Shown here in pieces: positions 34,117 to 46,268 of a stretch of 64,000 bases of DNA (its first letter is position 1; each line of letters begins with the position of its first letter). A program made the position numbers and the translations under genes. The notes under the pieces were generated by a model. It worked only from the letters and a program-made list of their open reading frames with translations. It made no database searches and was not told the DNA's origin. This DNA comes from Catenaria anguillulae PL171 (lineage: Eukaryota > Blastocladiomycota > Blastocladiomycetes > Blastocladiales > Catenariaceae), in contig MCFL01000005.1 in NCBI GenBank assembly GCA_002102555.1, positions 744,001 to 808,000 on the forward strand, written 5' to 3'.

Positions 34117-35068
34117 ATGAACATCTTCCGAAAAGAGTCCCCAAAGGGTCCGTCTTGCGCCAAATCGCCAAATTGACACGACCGCGAGCATACGCTGCCC
34201 CCCGCGAACGACGGCATCCTCCGCTTCCAAAGAGCAAGCCCACCCACTGAATCCCGTCTGCTCCTCCTGACTTGCCCACCTCCAGAAACTATCCGCAAGC
34301 AGCAGCGCACCCTGCGCTCAGCCGAACGCGACCTGGACCGCGACTCTGTTCAACTGCAACGCCAAGAAAAGCAGCTGGAACTCGACATCAAGAAGGCCGC
34401 CAAGGCCGGCCAGACGGCGCAAGCAAAGGCGCTCGCTAAACAACTCATTCTGTCCGCAAACAGCGCGACAAGCTGACGGCCGCAAAGACACAGCTCCGGT
34501 CGGTCGGATTCAAAACCCAGCAGGTCGCCAGCAATATGGCCATTACGCAGTCCATGGCGGGCGCAACAAAGTCATGGCAACCGCAAACAAGGCAAACTCG
34601 ATTGAGAGCGTGCAAAAGACCATGATGGAGTTTGATAAGGTGAATTCCGAGATGGAGATGAAGGAGGAAATCAGTACGTCCATTACTTGCCCGTGCTAGA
34701 CACCGCAGCTCGGGATTTGTAGCGGCTGGCACTGACTTTCTCGTTTTGTGCTGTTCATAGTGAATGACGCCATTGACAACATCATGGACGAAGAAGAGGA
34801 CGAGCTCGAGGGTGAAGAGATTCTGGCAGCTGTGTTGGATGAGATTGGAATCGAAGTCAGTGCGGCAGTACGTGCATATTGCTCTATTTCCATTCCTGCT
34901 TTGTTTTTCTGTTACTGATGACTGATATTCTGATCCTCATTTTCTCCCATGATGCAGCTTCCATCCGCTGGCAAATCTGCACTTGGGTCCAAGCAAGCTG
35001 AACAAGTCGATGTTGATGACGAAGCAGAGCAGATGCTGAAACGGTTGGATGCTCTCAAGTCCGTGTAA
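34117..35068 (+). CDS. ESCRT-III subunit CHMP2/Vps2-like (closest to CHMP2B)
   Basis: It forms part of the ESCRT-III filament that cuts membrane necks in multivesicular-body sorting and cytokinesis. Four exons are inferred: a 31-nt exon 1 (34117-34147, MNIFRKESPK), 34286-34673, 34761-34867 and 34958-35068, all in phase. Landmarks are the basic N-terminal helix region with QRQEKQLELDIKKAAKAG and LAKQL, a long Met/Lys helix (QVASNMAITQSMAGAT), EEIMNDAIDNIM, and LDEIGIEVSAA, which is nearly identical in CHMP2B. A C-terminal MIM-like helix DEAEQMLKRLDALKSV follows, for Vps4 binding. Two single bases are missing in exon 2 (near 34452 and 34571); with them the protein is 212 residues, against 213 in human CHMP2B. 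Confidence 0.9.
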
Positions 35069-35708
35069 AGTCGTTGGCTTCATTTTGCACGCATTCAAAC
35101 CTACGAACATGGATTCTTTTGGATCGGTAGACATACCTCCTGACGCTCGGCAGATTTAGACAGCGGGGTGGCTCCTGATCCGTCCCTTTGCTGTCTCTGG
35201 TCACTGGGCGAGATTGCCTGTGCGCTGCACGTAGTCTGTAGCCTGCGTCATGTAAATATGAAGTGTCAATCTTTTGCCTGCCGCGAAAGTGGTCATTGAG
35301 CAGAGCACGCGTTGACCACGAGTCGATGACCCGTTTCGCCATTTTCCTAGACACTCACTGATCACGGATACTGGTCGCGTGGTCGGGCATGCAACCAACC
35401 AGTCGTTGGCCACATTCAGGAATGTATCGAACCCGTCAATTACTCGCCAGCGACGGAAATGTAAACCGGTCCTGCCCCTATTCCATGCCCCGATCCAACC
35501 CGGCTTTCGCCCGCCATCGCACTTCATGAAGCGCCAGGTCAAGCAATTGATGAAAGACACCACAGTCTATTGTCATAATTCACCCTTTCCCGACACACAA
35601 AACCATGCACACAAACCCAATGCATTCCCCTAAACCGCCCCCGCCCCCTCCCTCATTCCCCGCTGCCGCCATATTCCACTCACTGCCCTCCGAAGCTCCC
35701 CGCCCCGG
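35069..35708. other. Intergenic, no gene seen
   Basis: About 640 bp between CHMP2 and the USP gene, C/T-rich toward the right. It probably includes the CHMP2 3' UTR and the USP promoter. Confidence 0.4.
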
Positions 35709-36354
35709 ATGATGACGGCCCACGCGGCCCGGTCAACTGCTTCCTCGCCGCGGTGGCGGTGTCAGTGTATCCGGGGCTGCCTCGGATCCACCCACGTCCA
35801 TGGCGCCGCCACCTCCAGTTACGCCCGCCATACCCGTGCTCGCCGAAACAATTGCCGCCGCTTTGCCACCCAAGTCTGCCTCACCCGGCCCAATGCCCGT
35901 ACTTGCACCCGAGCTGGCCGTGCCACCCGCTGTTGAGCACGCCAATATCCGCCCTGAAACTATCTCTACCAACTGGAACCTCTATTTGCGCAACAATGGT
36001 TTCAAAGTCACCCGCAACACACTGGCGCACTTGAGCCGCCATTTGCGGGCCATGGATCAAGTTTCCACCGAAGCGATCGACCCGTCGAATTTCATCGCCT
36101 CCGCCGGTATCCGCAACGTTGAGCTCCAAGAAGATGCGCATGAATTGCTCGGCCCACTGCTCGATTACAGGCGTGATGACGAGAACGGCCTCCCAAACCT
36201 TGCGAGGGCGGCCGATGACATGTTTGCGTTCGACATGGTCTCGTTCATGCAAAAAGGCAATGAGGAACCCACGATTTCCGCCTCGGAACCAATGACGCAT
36301 TTGACCGTGGGTTTGTGTGCGGGTATGTGCACAGTCGTTGCATTTTTTTCTTCT

Positions 36355-36390
<36 letters not shown>

Positions 36391-36838
36391 CCGGTCTCAC
36401 TCACGTGCAAGTGTTTGTTTCGGCCATTCATTCAGACACACTCGACGATTGCTTGAAGGCGTACTTTGTCGGCGAACGAATGGATGACGGCCGCATGAAG
36501 ACGGACTAGATGTCTCATCCGCCACCCCTTCTCGTCATTCAACTTGCCCGCTTCAAGGCCACGCTTGTTGGGACCGAGACGCGTACTCACAAGCTCAACA
36601 AGCCCATTGACGTTCCCATCACGCTCAACTCGGATCGGCTCGGCTCGCGTGTCTTATTGACGCCCGCGAATACGTTCGCCGCGGAAGAGGCGGTGGCGCT
36701 GGCGCAAAACCTCGACCTGGCCACCCTTTTGGAAGCCAGTCTGGAACAAGCCTTGATGGATCCGGGAATGTCATTTGTGCACGACATCAACATTGGCATA
36801 GCCCAGGGTATTGCCCATCGCCCTCTCGATTCATAAAC
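35709..36838 (+). CDS. Ubiquitin-specific protease (USP) domain, possibly degenerate
   Basis: The first well-supported block (ATG 35800 frame) contains ELQEDAHELLGPLLD (the USP QQDAHEF-like box), then PMTHLTVGLC. An intron containing 35 consecutive T bases (36356-36390) follows. The next exon reads DTLDDCLKAYFVGERMDDGR, then PPLLVIQLARFK (the USP 'LP..L...L.RF' box) and KLNKPIDVPITL. A candidate catalytic Cys box, GPVNCFLAAV, lies just upstream (Cys codon 35738-35740) but in another frame. An in-frame TAG (36507-36509) separates KTD from the PPLLVIQL box, and the usual zinc-ribbon cysteines and GHY histidine box were not found. The product is therefore a diverged or inactive USP, a pseudogene, or a victim of base errors. 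The 5' end is unresolved, and a GTATTG donor at about 36809 may lead to more exons. Confidence 0.65.
36356..36390. repeat. 35-nt poly-T run in USP intron
   Basis: An uninterrupted run of 35 T on the plus strand lies inside the inferred USP intron, flanked by TTCTTCTG and CCGGTCTC. There is no target-site duplication and no adjacent element body, so it is listed as a simple repeat. Confidence 0.8.
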
Positions 36839-36898
36839 ATTTTCAATCTTTTGCACACGAATGAGCTCACGAGTAACGTTTCCATAGCCCAACCAAAC

Positions 36899-37889
36899 AT
36901 GGCTGCACAACCCGCCCCTCTGCATGCCCAACCTGTGACGCAAGCCATCCCGCTCGCACTCGACCTGCTTGAGCGCCACCCCAACCCTGCAAGCTTGGCA
37001 ACCGTTGCCGGTCGCGATCCCTCCTTCAACCGCGACACGCACCGCACACAATTGCCGCCGGAAGCCAAAGGGTGTGCCGTCGGACAAGACGGATAGTTCA
37101 ATCAATCATATTTGAAGCAGCATACCGCCAGTGTCGCCCATCTCCTTGCTGTCGTCGGTAAGGAAGTTCCCGGCCTCCCGACACCTCAAAACGTTCATCA
37201 AGTCACATGCAAGTATCATCGTGGCGACGGTTGGCTTCCAACACACGACTGTCGTCCATGAACAAACAACCTCCGAAACTCCAGGAAGGACCTTGGCAGT
37301 GTGCGATGCCGACACGCCAAGGAAACGAGTTGTTCTTGGGTCAGCATCGACCCCGGCTGAAGCAATCGTTGTCGCAGCTTTCCACGAGCTTTGCATCATC
37401 ATTGAGCTGATGCTTCAAGGGCATCCCACCACTCACCAGCAGCTGCACCCTCTCTGCGTGCCCGCAACTGCAACTGCGCTTCCTCCTGTTGCTGCCGCCG
37501 GGTCTGCTTCGGCCACATCCTCCGTCCTGCTAACCAACACACCCAACCCAGCTGCCAGGGTATCCTCCTCCTCGCTTGTGCCGAGATCCACCCACTCAAC
37601 TCGTTCTGCAGCGAGCGATCCCCGGCCAAGGCTTCACGCGGTCGCGACCCTGCGTAAGGTCGAGAACCTGCGCATTCGAAAAGCCAGGACCCTGGAAAGC
37701 GTTGCCAAGGCCGATGCGCACATTGCCGCACTGCATGCAATGCTTAAGCGCGAACAGGACGAGTATCTTGTCACCGCTCAAAAAGCACGGGATATGGTTG
37801 CGAGTGTTCGAGCAACAGCCTCTGCTGCTGCAGCAAGTGCTGATGCTGACGTTCTGGCTGGCGGATCTGGGTCCGAGGCAGGTGCATGA
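36899..37889 (+). CDS. Unrecognised protein with coiled-coil C-terminus; exons unresolved
   Basis: A plausible start is the ATG at 36899 (MAAQPAPLHAQPVTQAIPLA), followed by DLLERHPNPASLATVAGRDP. A probable intron with donor GTGTGC (about 37070) and acceptor CGCCAG (about 37127) leads on. A second block (37131-37889) has a compact alpha/beta-like region: SIIVATVGFQHTTVV, RTLAVCDADTPRKRVVLG and AEAIVVAAFHELCIIIEL. A Ser/Pro linker and a coiled coil of about 60 residues (KVENLRIRKARTLESVAK and onward) follow, before an Ala/Ser-rich end. Exactly how the two blocks join is not clear; two frames look coding between 37130 and 37240. The first block could instead be the tail of the USP gene through the GTATTG...CATAG intron. 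I recognise no family. Confidence 0.5.
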
Positions 37890-38623
37890 GCGCTGGTGAG
37901 AGAGCAAGTAGCCTACCCCAAGTTCGCACATGATTGGTGAATGATCTGTTTTCTGCAAAAGAAATTGAGCGCGCGATTGTTGAAAGTTACCTGAGCCAGA
38001 CATGGCCGGCTTTTTTTTTGTTCTCGTTTTTGAATCATGTTTCCCGTAGAATAGTCAATGTGTCTTCCCGTTCTTCATTATCACTCGCTCCTTTGACTAC
38101 TAATGCAATTAGGTAACTTGCGCTGGGAAGCGAATCTGCCCCCCGAGCTCAACATCAAGCATGCTGTTGATGGTTTAGCCAATATGGTTGGATTCCAATC
38201 AATTGCTCAAGTATTTATGTGGCACGGCCGGGAAAGCCATGTCACCGCTTGCTCCGTTGACACTCGGGTGAAATGTGATCCTGGTTGTTTGGTTGTTGTG
38301 ATGCCTTGTGGTGATGCACATTGACCGTCGCAGTTGGGATGGATACAGTTCGAAGAGGATCCCAGAGTCGGAAGTATGTAGATCGCTCTGCAGACTTGAA
38401 GCATGTGTATCTGATCTAAGTGCGGCTGTGCTGGATTGCACACAGTCAAGCAAGCTATGTATATGTCGCCGAATGGATCCTGATCGTGTTCTTGATTTGC
38501 TCCGTTCGTCGGGCTTGTGTCAATCTGCGGGAGCAGCCAGTGCGCCAATCCATACATATACTTTGCTCATGCCTCCCACGACGAAAACTCATTCCAGTCG
38601 CCACCATTGCTTCTGAAGCTCGC

Positions 38624-39189
38624 GATGCCCGCACCCTTGACCCCCGAATATGTCGACTCAACACGGGCGTCACATCCTGTGATGAACAGGCGAGCAATCG
38701 CCACCATGAAGCGAACGTCGGCGACCGAACGAACCGCCATTGCCCAACTTGGCCGTGACGAGTCGGGCAACAGGTTTGGCTGCTGCCTTGGTTGCTGCGG
38801 CTGCTGTTAGGCCTGCTGCTCGACCATTTGCTTCTCGTTGGCCGCACCTGCAAACGCGGCGTCACATGGTGGCGACGAGGTGGCCGACACGTCGACACTG
38901 GCAGCGTGCTGGTTGGATGGACGGTGGGGCACGTCTCACCCAGTCAGATCGAAGCGCCATTCAATTTGCAACACAACACGGAATCCCTGAAAGCATCAAC
39001 GCCATGGTCTTGGCAGACGACCTGGAATCGTCTGGCCTACCATTCATGATTGTCTTGGCACCGTTCCATCATGACCTGCACAACCTGCAGTACGTCATGC
39101 GGTCTCGGAAGTTGCTTGCTTTTTGTGTCGAAACAGTTGAGGAGTTCCTCATGCTGGATGCTTGGATTCGTTTGCGTTGTCAGTATTGA
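38624..39189 (+). CDS. Small hypothetical protein
   Basis: The ATG at 38624 opens a basic N-terminus (MPAPLTPEYVDSTRASHPV, then RRAIATMKRTSATERTAIAQ). The frame then meets Cys-rich noise, while another frame (38740-39189) carries the more protein-like end: IQFATQHGIPESINAMVLAD, SSGLPFMIVLAPFHHDL, LLAFCVETVEEFLMLDAWI. A short intron (donor CAG-GTTTGG at about 38772) or a base error must connect them. There is no recognisable domain and no supporting neighbour. Confidence 0.35.
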
Positions 39190-41981
39190 ATGTACATAAT
39201 GTATTTTCACCATCCCAATACGCCCATACCCGTCTTGGATCGGCCTATGTTCTAACCGATTGAAGCACGGAGATAAGAATGATGACAAAATGTTGTGTTT
39301 GAATCGGCGTGGTGCGGACAACAATGACCGCAAACGCGACCTCCTCGAAATCATTTTGCATTGTTACATATCAAATCGCTTGACCGCAGATGCAATTGTC
39401 AGATACATTCCGTTGTCCTTTGAGCAAATCTCAGCGTAATAAGTGTCAAGCACCAATTGCAATCACGATGGCCGGCATGTATTTACGTAGCACGTCATTC
39501 GTCCAACCCGATTCGCTTGGCCCCTCCGAGTCCTTCGTGCAAACCCGAGCAGTCACCGCATCTTTGGCGGTTCCATTGCCGACGTTCGCCAGCTTTCAAT
39601 CCCGATACGGCTCTTCTCATGGCCATCATGAAGGAAGGAAAGGAAATCGACGAGTCCCTTCGCTCCCTGCCACCCCTTCCCGTCCCGTCATCAAGTTCGC
39701 CCATAATGGCGCCGGGGCTACGGCCATGATATGCGAACAATCAAGCTCTTGCTTTTATCGCGTGCGAGCAAGCAGCAGCAGCAGCCACGCGGCTTCCTCA
39801 GTTTTATTTATTTGTCAGCACCTGGCAATGGAGCCACTGTGCTCGGATCGGGTCGCCTGGCTCAGAGGTACTTTGATCACCTCCCTTTCCCACATTTTTT
39901 TTTCTTGGCTTTACTGACATTGCCGCCCATGGTTACATCTCCCAATCTGTCTGTATGTCATTGTGTTCCTGGTCACTCGACCTGCTCGACCTAATGCTTG
40001 ACCCACCACCGCTTGCCGACTCCCCGTTACTTCAAGGCAAGGGTCCTGTTCCATGCACCCACCCACCTGCCTTCCTGAACGCGTCACGTGCTGGTGCATG
40101 ACCAGGAAGATTGAGTTGCTTGAGAGAGGCTCGGCTTGTCTTTTGAGTAAAGGAACGGTACATGTGCTACTTGACATTTTCAACCATGCCAAATTATGAC
40201 TATGCACTCGCTTTGTGATCTCTATGCTGTCTGTGCTGCAAACTGTGTATGTAGGTTTTCGAGCGGCATTCGTTCCTTTGCCACTGGCAAGCTCTGCTCA
40301 GAATGGTCAAACCACATTTTTGATTTGGGCCAACGTGCCGCTTCAAGTTGACTCAAGGTACATACCTACGCGTACCTTCTTGTGGCGGCGTGCATTACAA
40401 GTCGTTTGCCTTGTATACACAGCACCGAGCGCTTTCCTTCCTCCTCAAGCCGTTTCTCTCTCATTATTTACTTATTGGCCTTGTTCTCACACGCACCCGC
40501 ACCCGCACGCACCATGATCGTTTGTGTGCTGAACATGTAGACTCCGAGTCGAGCAATGTATTTACCAAACGTGGGACCGTCATTTGGGTTTCGTGATGAT
40601 GCATCTCGAGTCGACTTTTTTCCTCGTCTTCGTCTTCGTTCTTCCTTCTAGATCTCCATGTCACGCCATCGATCGGAAAGAGTCACTTGTGTCTCGTTCC
40701 TGTTTTGACAATGGGCGCAATCGTTGGGACATTCCCCTTGTGGGAATGAGTGTTGTCATAATGCGCCCAGCGGAGGATCCTCTTTGCTCTGCACCAAAAA
40801 GCGACGATGTTCAACCCGGTGCCATGTGCCTCTGTCCAATGATCCGGTCGTTGTCCCACACAGTGAAACACATAGTCACCGTCGCCCGCCTCTGTCGTCC
40901 CTGTGACGCACAACACAGCAACGTGCGACGCAAAGGAATCCTCCCAAACCTGCCTTGTTTTCCAAGGACCCTCTGTTCCGGGCCGGTTGTGGTTTGCGCT
41001 TGTGCGCCTTTCTTTTGGAGAGGTGCCGTACTTCCAGGCTCGCTTACATACCGCCGTCTCTCATGATTGGGGCTCGAGTGCCACTGCTTTCCATCTGTCA
41101 ATGTGCCCCTTGCACGATGCTGGTGGAGAAAAGTGGAGGTCTGACCGGCCATGACGCTCGCCCCAATTCGCTGCTGTGTCTTCTTCCTTTGGTATCAGAG
41201 CCTGGGTGTCAGTGCGGATCTCACTTGTTTGGAATGGAGCAGCTCCTTGGCTTGGCGCATTGTTTGCATTTTAGATATTTCTTTTCATTCCATTTGCTTC
41301 TATGTATATGTGTGTGATTGTATTGTATTGTGAGGCTGTGATTGCATTGTTTGTGTGCCTGTGTTGTGTTGTTTGCGTGCCTGTATTGTATTGCATTGTG
41401 TGCCTGTATTGTATTGTACTGCCTTCTTCTCGCCATCCTCGCCATCTTTCACTTTCCCTATACTGTCTCTATTCTCTTCTTGTTGTTTGCTCATCGCTGC
41501 GCGGGTGTGCTTGCTTGTTTCACGTCAATACTGTCCTCTCCCTTTCGAGATCACATATTTGCTGGATAGTTTTGCTTGAGTGCTCGAGTACTTACCATGA
41601 CAACTTGACCTCTGCAAGCGAGGATGCACGCGAGAACTGAATGCACATTGAACTGGAAGTTGAAGCGCGTGACGAGAAACTGGCTCGAAATCAATGGGAA
41701 ACCGGTTGTGTGTCAAATATATTGAGAGCTATCCGACAAGACCGAGCCACGAATCAGGGCGGATGTCGGCAAAAGAATCGCACAAAAAAAGAGAAAAGGG
41801 GCGATAAGAGGAAGAGTGAGTGAATGGGTGAATGAGTGAGTGAGAAGGCCGGGGTAAAGACATAGACATGAGATACGAGGTTTCCCAAAAAGGCGACCGA
41901 GGTTTCATACATACAACATCATCATCGTCACAACATACTAGCTTGATTGATGGGGAACAAAAACAAAACGTCAAATTGGAC
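39190..41981. other. 2.8-kb gene-poor region
   Basis: This is the longest stretch without a supportable gene. Open frames are short, T/C-biased and overlap on both strands. It includes a degenerate TG-rich tandem repeat (41311-41422) and a GAGTGAGTGAATG-type repeat (about 41815-41847), and ends in the 3' flank of Dbf4. Confidence 0.5.
41311..41422. repeat. Degenerate tandem repeat, about 23-bp unit
   Basis: Successive units of the form GTGTGCCTGTATTGTATTG, differing by a few bases, occur about three to four times and contain an inner TATTG repeat. No coding role is seen. Confidence 0.55.
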
Positions 41982-44900
41982 TCAACGTGTCAAAGGTGTT
42001 GGCAACGACTTTGCCGCCTTGGACGCACTCAGCGGCGGCTGCTGCTGCTGCTTGAGCTTTTGCCTCGTGGTCCGACCCACACTCGTTATCGTGGGTGCCG
42101 CCGCCGTCAAATCCTTCCCCGACTCACGCTCTGCCTTTGTCCTTGCGCGCGTTGTTACTGACGGTGATCCAATCACCTGCGTCAGTCCATTGTGCTTGGC
42201 GGCCGACGACACGGTGGTCGTGGACCCTCGGCGCGACCGCAGCGACCCGAGCCGCTGGCGCTTGTGCGGAGGCTCTTGCGGCTGGTCGTCCATGTGGTCG
42301 AAGTCAAACACGTGCACGTCGGATGAAGATGCGCGGTTGGTAACGGCAATGTCGGCCGCGTCAAAATCGTGGGTGCTGCCGGAAATGGCAGGCGTCGGGT
42401 ACATGATCGGCTTGGAATCCTTGTTGGCCGCTACCGCCGCTGCGCCGGTCGATCTGGATCTACCCACGTTGGCAGGGGTCGCAGCCCAATGCATCGGCGC
42501 AATCGCCGACGTTGTCAGCACGCGCAGTCTGCCCGGCCCATGTGCTTTTGTTGGGGCGGCACGGCTGCTGAGGACGACAGTTGCCCGCGGCGGCGCTTGG
42601 CCGCGCGCTTTGCTGCCGTCCGACACGGCGACGACCCACTATCCTCACTGGTCGCTCCTCCGACGGCAGCCCCTGATTCGCCCTGCACCGCATCGTCGTC
42701 CGTCTGCGTCTCTTCGCCCACCGACATGGGCGACGGCACGTGCACAAACTCGTCGGCATCCGGACTCTTGTTTTCGTCTGTGGTCGTTGTCATGGTTGCC
42801 CCGTCACTCGGTCCGCCGCTCACGACACCTGGTGCGCGATCCAGCACAGATTCTTCCTCCTCTTCATCGTCGTCGTCGTCAAAGTACTCGCCAAACACTT
42901 GGCCGCTTGTCGACGTCTCACTGCGAATCATGTGCAGGTCTCCCGACCGCAGCGGCGACTTGAACGACCCATGTGCGGCCTCGTCCTCGTCCTCGCCCTC
43001 ATTCACACCATCGCCATCGCCGCCTTTGCCGATCGCATGACCGGGCCCCGTTGACGTGAGCACAAAGTCGCCCAAGGTTGATTCCGACACGAGTGCCCGG
43101 TCGCCCACACTCTCGCCACCCGTGACACTCATGCTCAAATTCAACGACATGAGCTCCTCGGACGATGCACAACCACCACCCACGGCGTCGCCGCCGCCGC
43201 CGGCATCCACACGCTCACCTGCTCTCGCCGCGCCCGCTGGACGCGAGCCAACCTTGAAAAAAGACCCCGCAATGTCTGGACTCGTCATGACAGGCATGTG
43301 CAAGAGAGTGGCCGCTTCTGCGTTCGCCTGGCCCTGACCCTGGCCATAGTCTTGCGCTTGCGCTTGCGTCGACAAGTATCCCCTTGGGCCAGGCGTGTGT
43401 CCCGCATGCGCACTTACCGATAGCATGGACGGCGGTGCCGATCGCCGGCTGCTGCTCTGACCCACAGGTGGCGGGCGCGTCGCCCCGGGCACACCATCGT
43501 ACTCCCACAACGCTGCGGGCGCAACGGATCCCATGCCTGCGTGTGTCGGATGCTGAGCAACACCGGCCAAGAAGGGCGTTGGCGTGTATCCATACATCTC
43601 GGTCGCGGTGGTCGTCGTCGCGAAGCTCGATGTCGAGTAGGATTGCGACGTTGCGGGCGTGAGTCCGCTCGCATTCAGGTTGAAATAGCCCGTGCTCGGA
43701 TACCAATTGGAGTATGCGGTTCCAAATCCCGACGTGGACGTGGCGGGCGCCACAGGGGCCGGTGTGCGTGCAGCGACTAGTGACGAGGCAAATCCATTGT
43801 TTCCCGACACAGACCTGCGCGAGCTGGTGGATGCCAATGTCGAAGCAGGTGGAGGCATGGGCTGCGGAATCGAGATTGGGGTTGCGGTGGCCGGGCGTGG
43901 GCCGGGCGCGGCGGCCGTGCCCGAGGCGGTCAGGGATGCGCGACTGCGGATCGAGGCATGGGTCGAGACGATCGGGTCCTTTTCAGGATCCAACACGTCG
44001 TCCGAAGTATCGGTCACGGCAAACACGAGCCGCGACGAGGTCAAGGGTTGCGAGAGCGGTGGCGGTTGCATCTGAGACTGTGAGTGCGACCGGAGTAAGG
44101 ACACGGCAGCGCTCGAGTTGGATGCGGCCGAGTGTTGCGAGAGCGTCGACGGTGCGGCATGTCTCACTGTCGCCTTTTGCTGTGACTCTTGGCCATGGAT
44201 GTTTGCCGTGGCTGGACGCGGAGCGGCCGCTTGCAGTTGGTCGCCCCCAAACACATCGTCGGACTCTAGGTCATCGTTCCACACAAACATGGCCTGGGTC
44301 TTTGCCGACGTGCGTCGGCTACGCTGGTTAGCGGTCCTTGCCGCCAACGGCGACTCGTGCACTTGTGCCTCGTGATCGTCGCCGTCTTCTTCTTCTTGCT
44401 CGTCACCTTTGCCGCTTGCTGGAGCAAAGGCTGTGTCTGCTGCTCGTACGCGGGCGGCACCTCGAGCTCCAGCGGCACCTGTTCGTCCGACATGATACCT
44501 TGTTCTTCCTCGTCGTCAAACACAAATCCAAGATCCAGCACCACATCCGGCTCGGCGTCTTGCGACCTGCCCGCACTCGCAATCCTCTTCCCCACGGGCC
44601 CGATCCCGGGTGGCTCGACATACTTTCGGCCATACGTGCGAATCATCAAATCGAGCTCGCGCCACGCGCCTGGCTGCCTGATGGCCGTCTGATGAGTCTC
44701 GCTGGCCATATGCTCCACCATATTGTCATACCTGACACCACACCACTCGCAATAGCTTGCGCGCGGCGCGGCATACGGCAGCACCGCACGTACCGTGCGC
44801 TCGGACCGTTTGAGCACATCGAGGTCGGCGTGCAAGTAGGCCTCTTCGTACGTCTTGGACGAGACGCGCGCACCCTCTTGTGCGAGCCGTGATTGCAGCT

Positions 44901-46268
44901 GAAACTCGGTGGGCGGCGGGCCGGGGTTGGCGGGTAAGTAGGTGAGCGATGGGTTGGGTTTTGCAGGCGCGGGCCGGACGACGCCGTTGCCGGGCAGGGA
45001 CAGGTCGACGGGCGGGGCGTGTTGCGAGGACCGCTGGAAGGGCGACAGGATCGACTCTTGCGGGGTGCGGTGCAAGCGCGGCAGGTCGGCGTCGTCCGTG
45101 TATTCCTTGAGAATGCAGGGGCGGAAGTGCCCTTGTTTGTCGAGAACCAAAATGTAGGGCGCTTGCAGCGGGCGCAGTCTGTAGTTTGTGTTTGGGACGT
45201 GCACGTATCCTGCGGTGGTGGTAGCCATTGGGTTGGCTGCAGAGACCGGGCGTGGTTGTTATGTGTTCGCGATTGGCCGTGGCCGGGGCCGTGCGCATAG
45301 GCATTCGTCAGGGTGGATGGGTGGGTTGAGGCAGTGAGCCGGCCCGTGTGGAGGCGGACTTGGTGGTTGAGTTCTGCTCAATCCGAAACGGTGAGACTGT
45401 TCGCACGCGACGAACACTATCCAGCGTGGGAACTGTAAAAAAAAAAAAAAACGAACCCGTGATGCCCAACACTTCTGCTCCAAGGAGACGGCGTCCTGGA
45501 CCATTTTGGCCATGGTGTTGATCTTGGTTGGCCGGTTGCTGCGGCTGCTGCGTGTGGTTGACTATGCTTTGGCGGCCTGGCCTTGAGCAGCAGGTCGGTT
45601 GGGGCCGGGGTCGCGGCGGAGGCGGCGGCGTGAGACGAGCACGAGGCCGAGAGCAGGGCGGGCAGCTGAGCCTTGACAGCGTCGGGCACAATCAAGTGCG
45701 TCACATCCTTGGAGAAGAAAATGCGGATCTCCTGATATTGTCCAACAGAGTGGACATGAGGGTGAGACATTTTTCCATTCTCTACTCGAGACCGATATGA
45801 AACGCAAACGAAAGCGAACCCCGCCCAGCGCAGTCACCTGACTGTCGTCGCCGTCCTTTTCCTCGGCAAAGAAAAAGCACATGCCTCGAAACGGCTGCTT
45901 GTGCGGTTTTGCTGCAGAGGCAGATGCAGATGCGGGCGCAGGTCCAACTTGGGCTGATCGATGCGCACCATGACGGCTCGCTGTCAGTGCACTCGGTCGA
46001 GATGTCACCGGGCTCCACCTGATCGGGACGCTGGTCTGTGCAGGATGGATTGCGACTTTGGAGGGGCAGAGGCAGAAGCACCACCGGTTGTTGATTGCGG
46101 AATCTCGACAAACGGCTGGCGAGGAGTCATTGCCGTGTGCGCGTGATTGGCGGTGAGAGGGCGCGCGGCGGTGGAGGTGACAGAATGGCCGAGATGGGAT
46201 TTAGGGTTGCCGCCATTGGAGTGGACAGGGTATGGGTGGACGGCGGAGCGGTGCGAGCGGAATGACAT
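41982..46268 (-). CDS. Dbf4-like regulatory subunit of Cdc7 kinase (DDK)
   Basis: Dbf4 activates Cdc7 to fire replication origins. The ATG at 46268 opens a Ser/Pro-rich leader. Motif N (BRCT-like) follows: KPHKQPFRGMCFFFAEE, a 106-nt intron (45732-45837), then EIRIFFSKDVTHLIVPD. A second intron (about 45225-45450, with a T-run after its donor) leads to motif M (NYRLRPLQAPYILVLD then HFRPCILKEY). Motif C, the Dbf4 zinc finger, is YCEWCGVRYDNMVEHMASETH (CxxC-x9-H-x5-H, about 44690-44756), followed by LDLMIRTYGRKY. The C-terminal tail of about 750 residues is long and disordered, with an acidic start, Ser/Pro/Gly-rich body and a KRAAKRRR basic patch, ending PTPLTR. At least four single-base slips (near 46005, about 45500, about 44430 and about 42540) are needed. 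All three motifs in order make the call firm; the tail is longer than in yeast. Confidence 0.85.

Noticed and set aside
36356-36390. 35-nt poly-T as the reverse of a retroelement poly-A tail
   Set aside because: No element body, target-site duplication or reverse-transcriptase-like sequence is adjacent, and the run sits where an intron polypyrimidine region is expected.
36507-36509. Reassigned TAG codon (TAG read as an amino acid)
   Set aside because: TAG serves as the natural stop of the HMMR-like gene at 27831; one interrupted gene is better explained by decay or error.
39390-41640. Several 80-160 codon open frames on both strands (for example around 39390-39917 and 40584-41066)
   Set aside because: They overlap one another, are biased by C/T-rich composition, and contain no domain, signal or paired exon.
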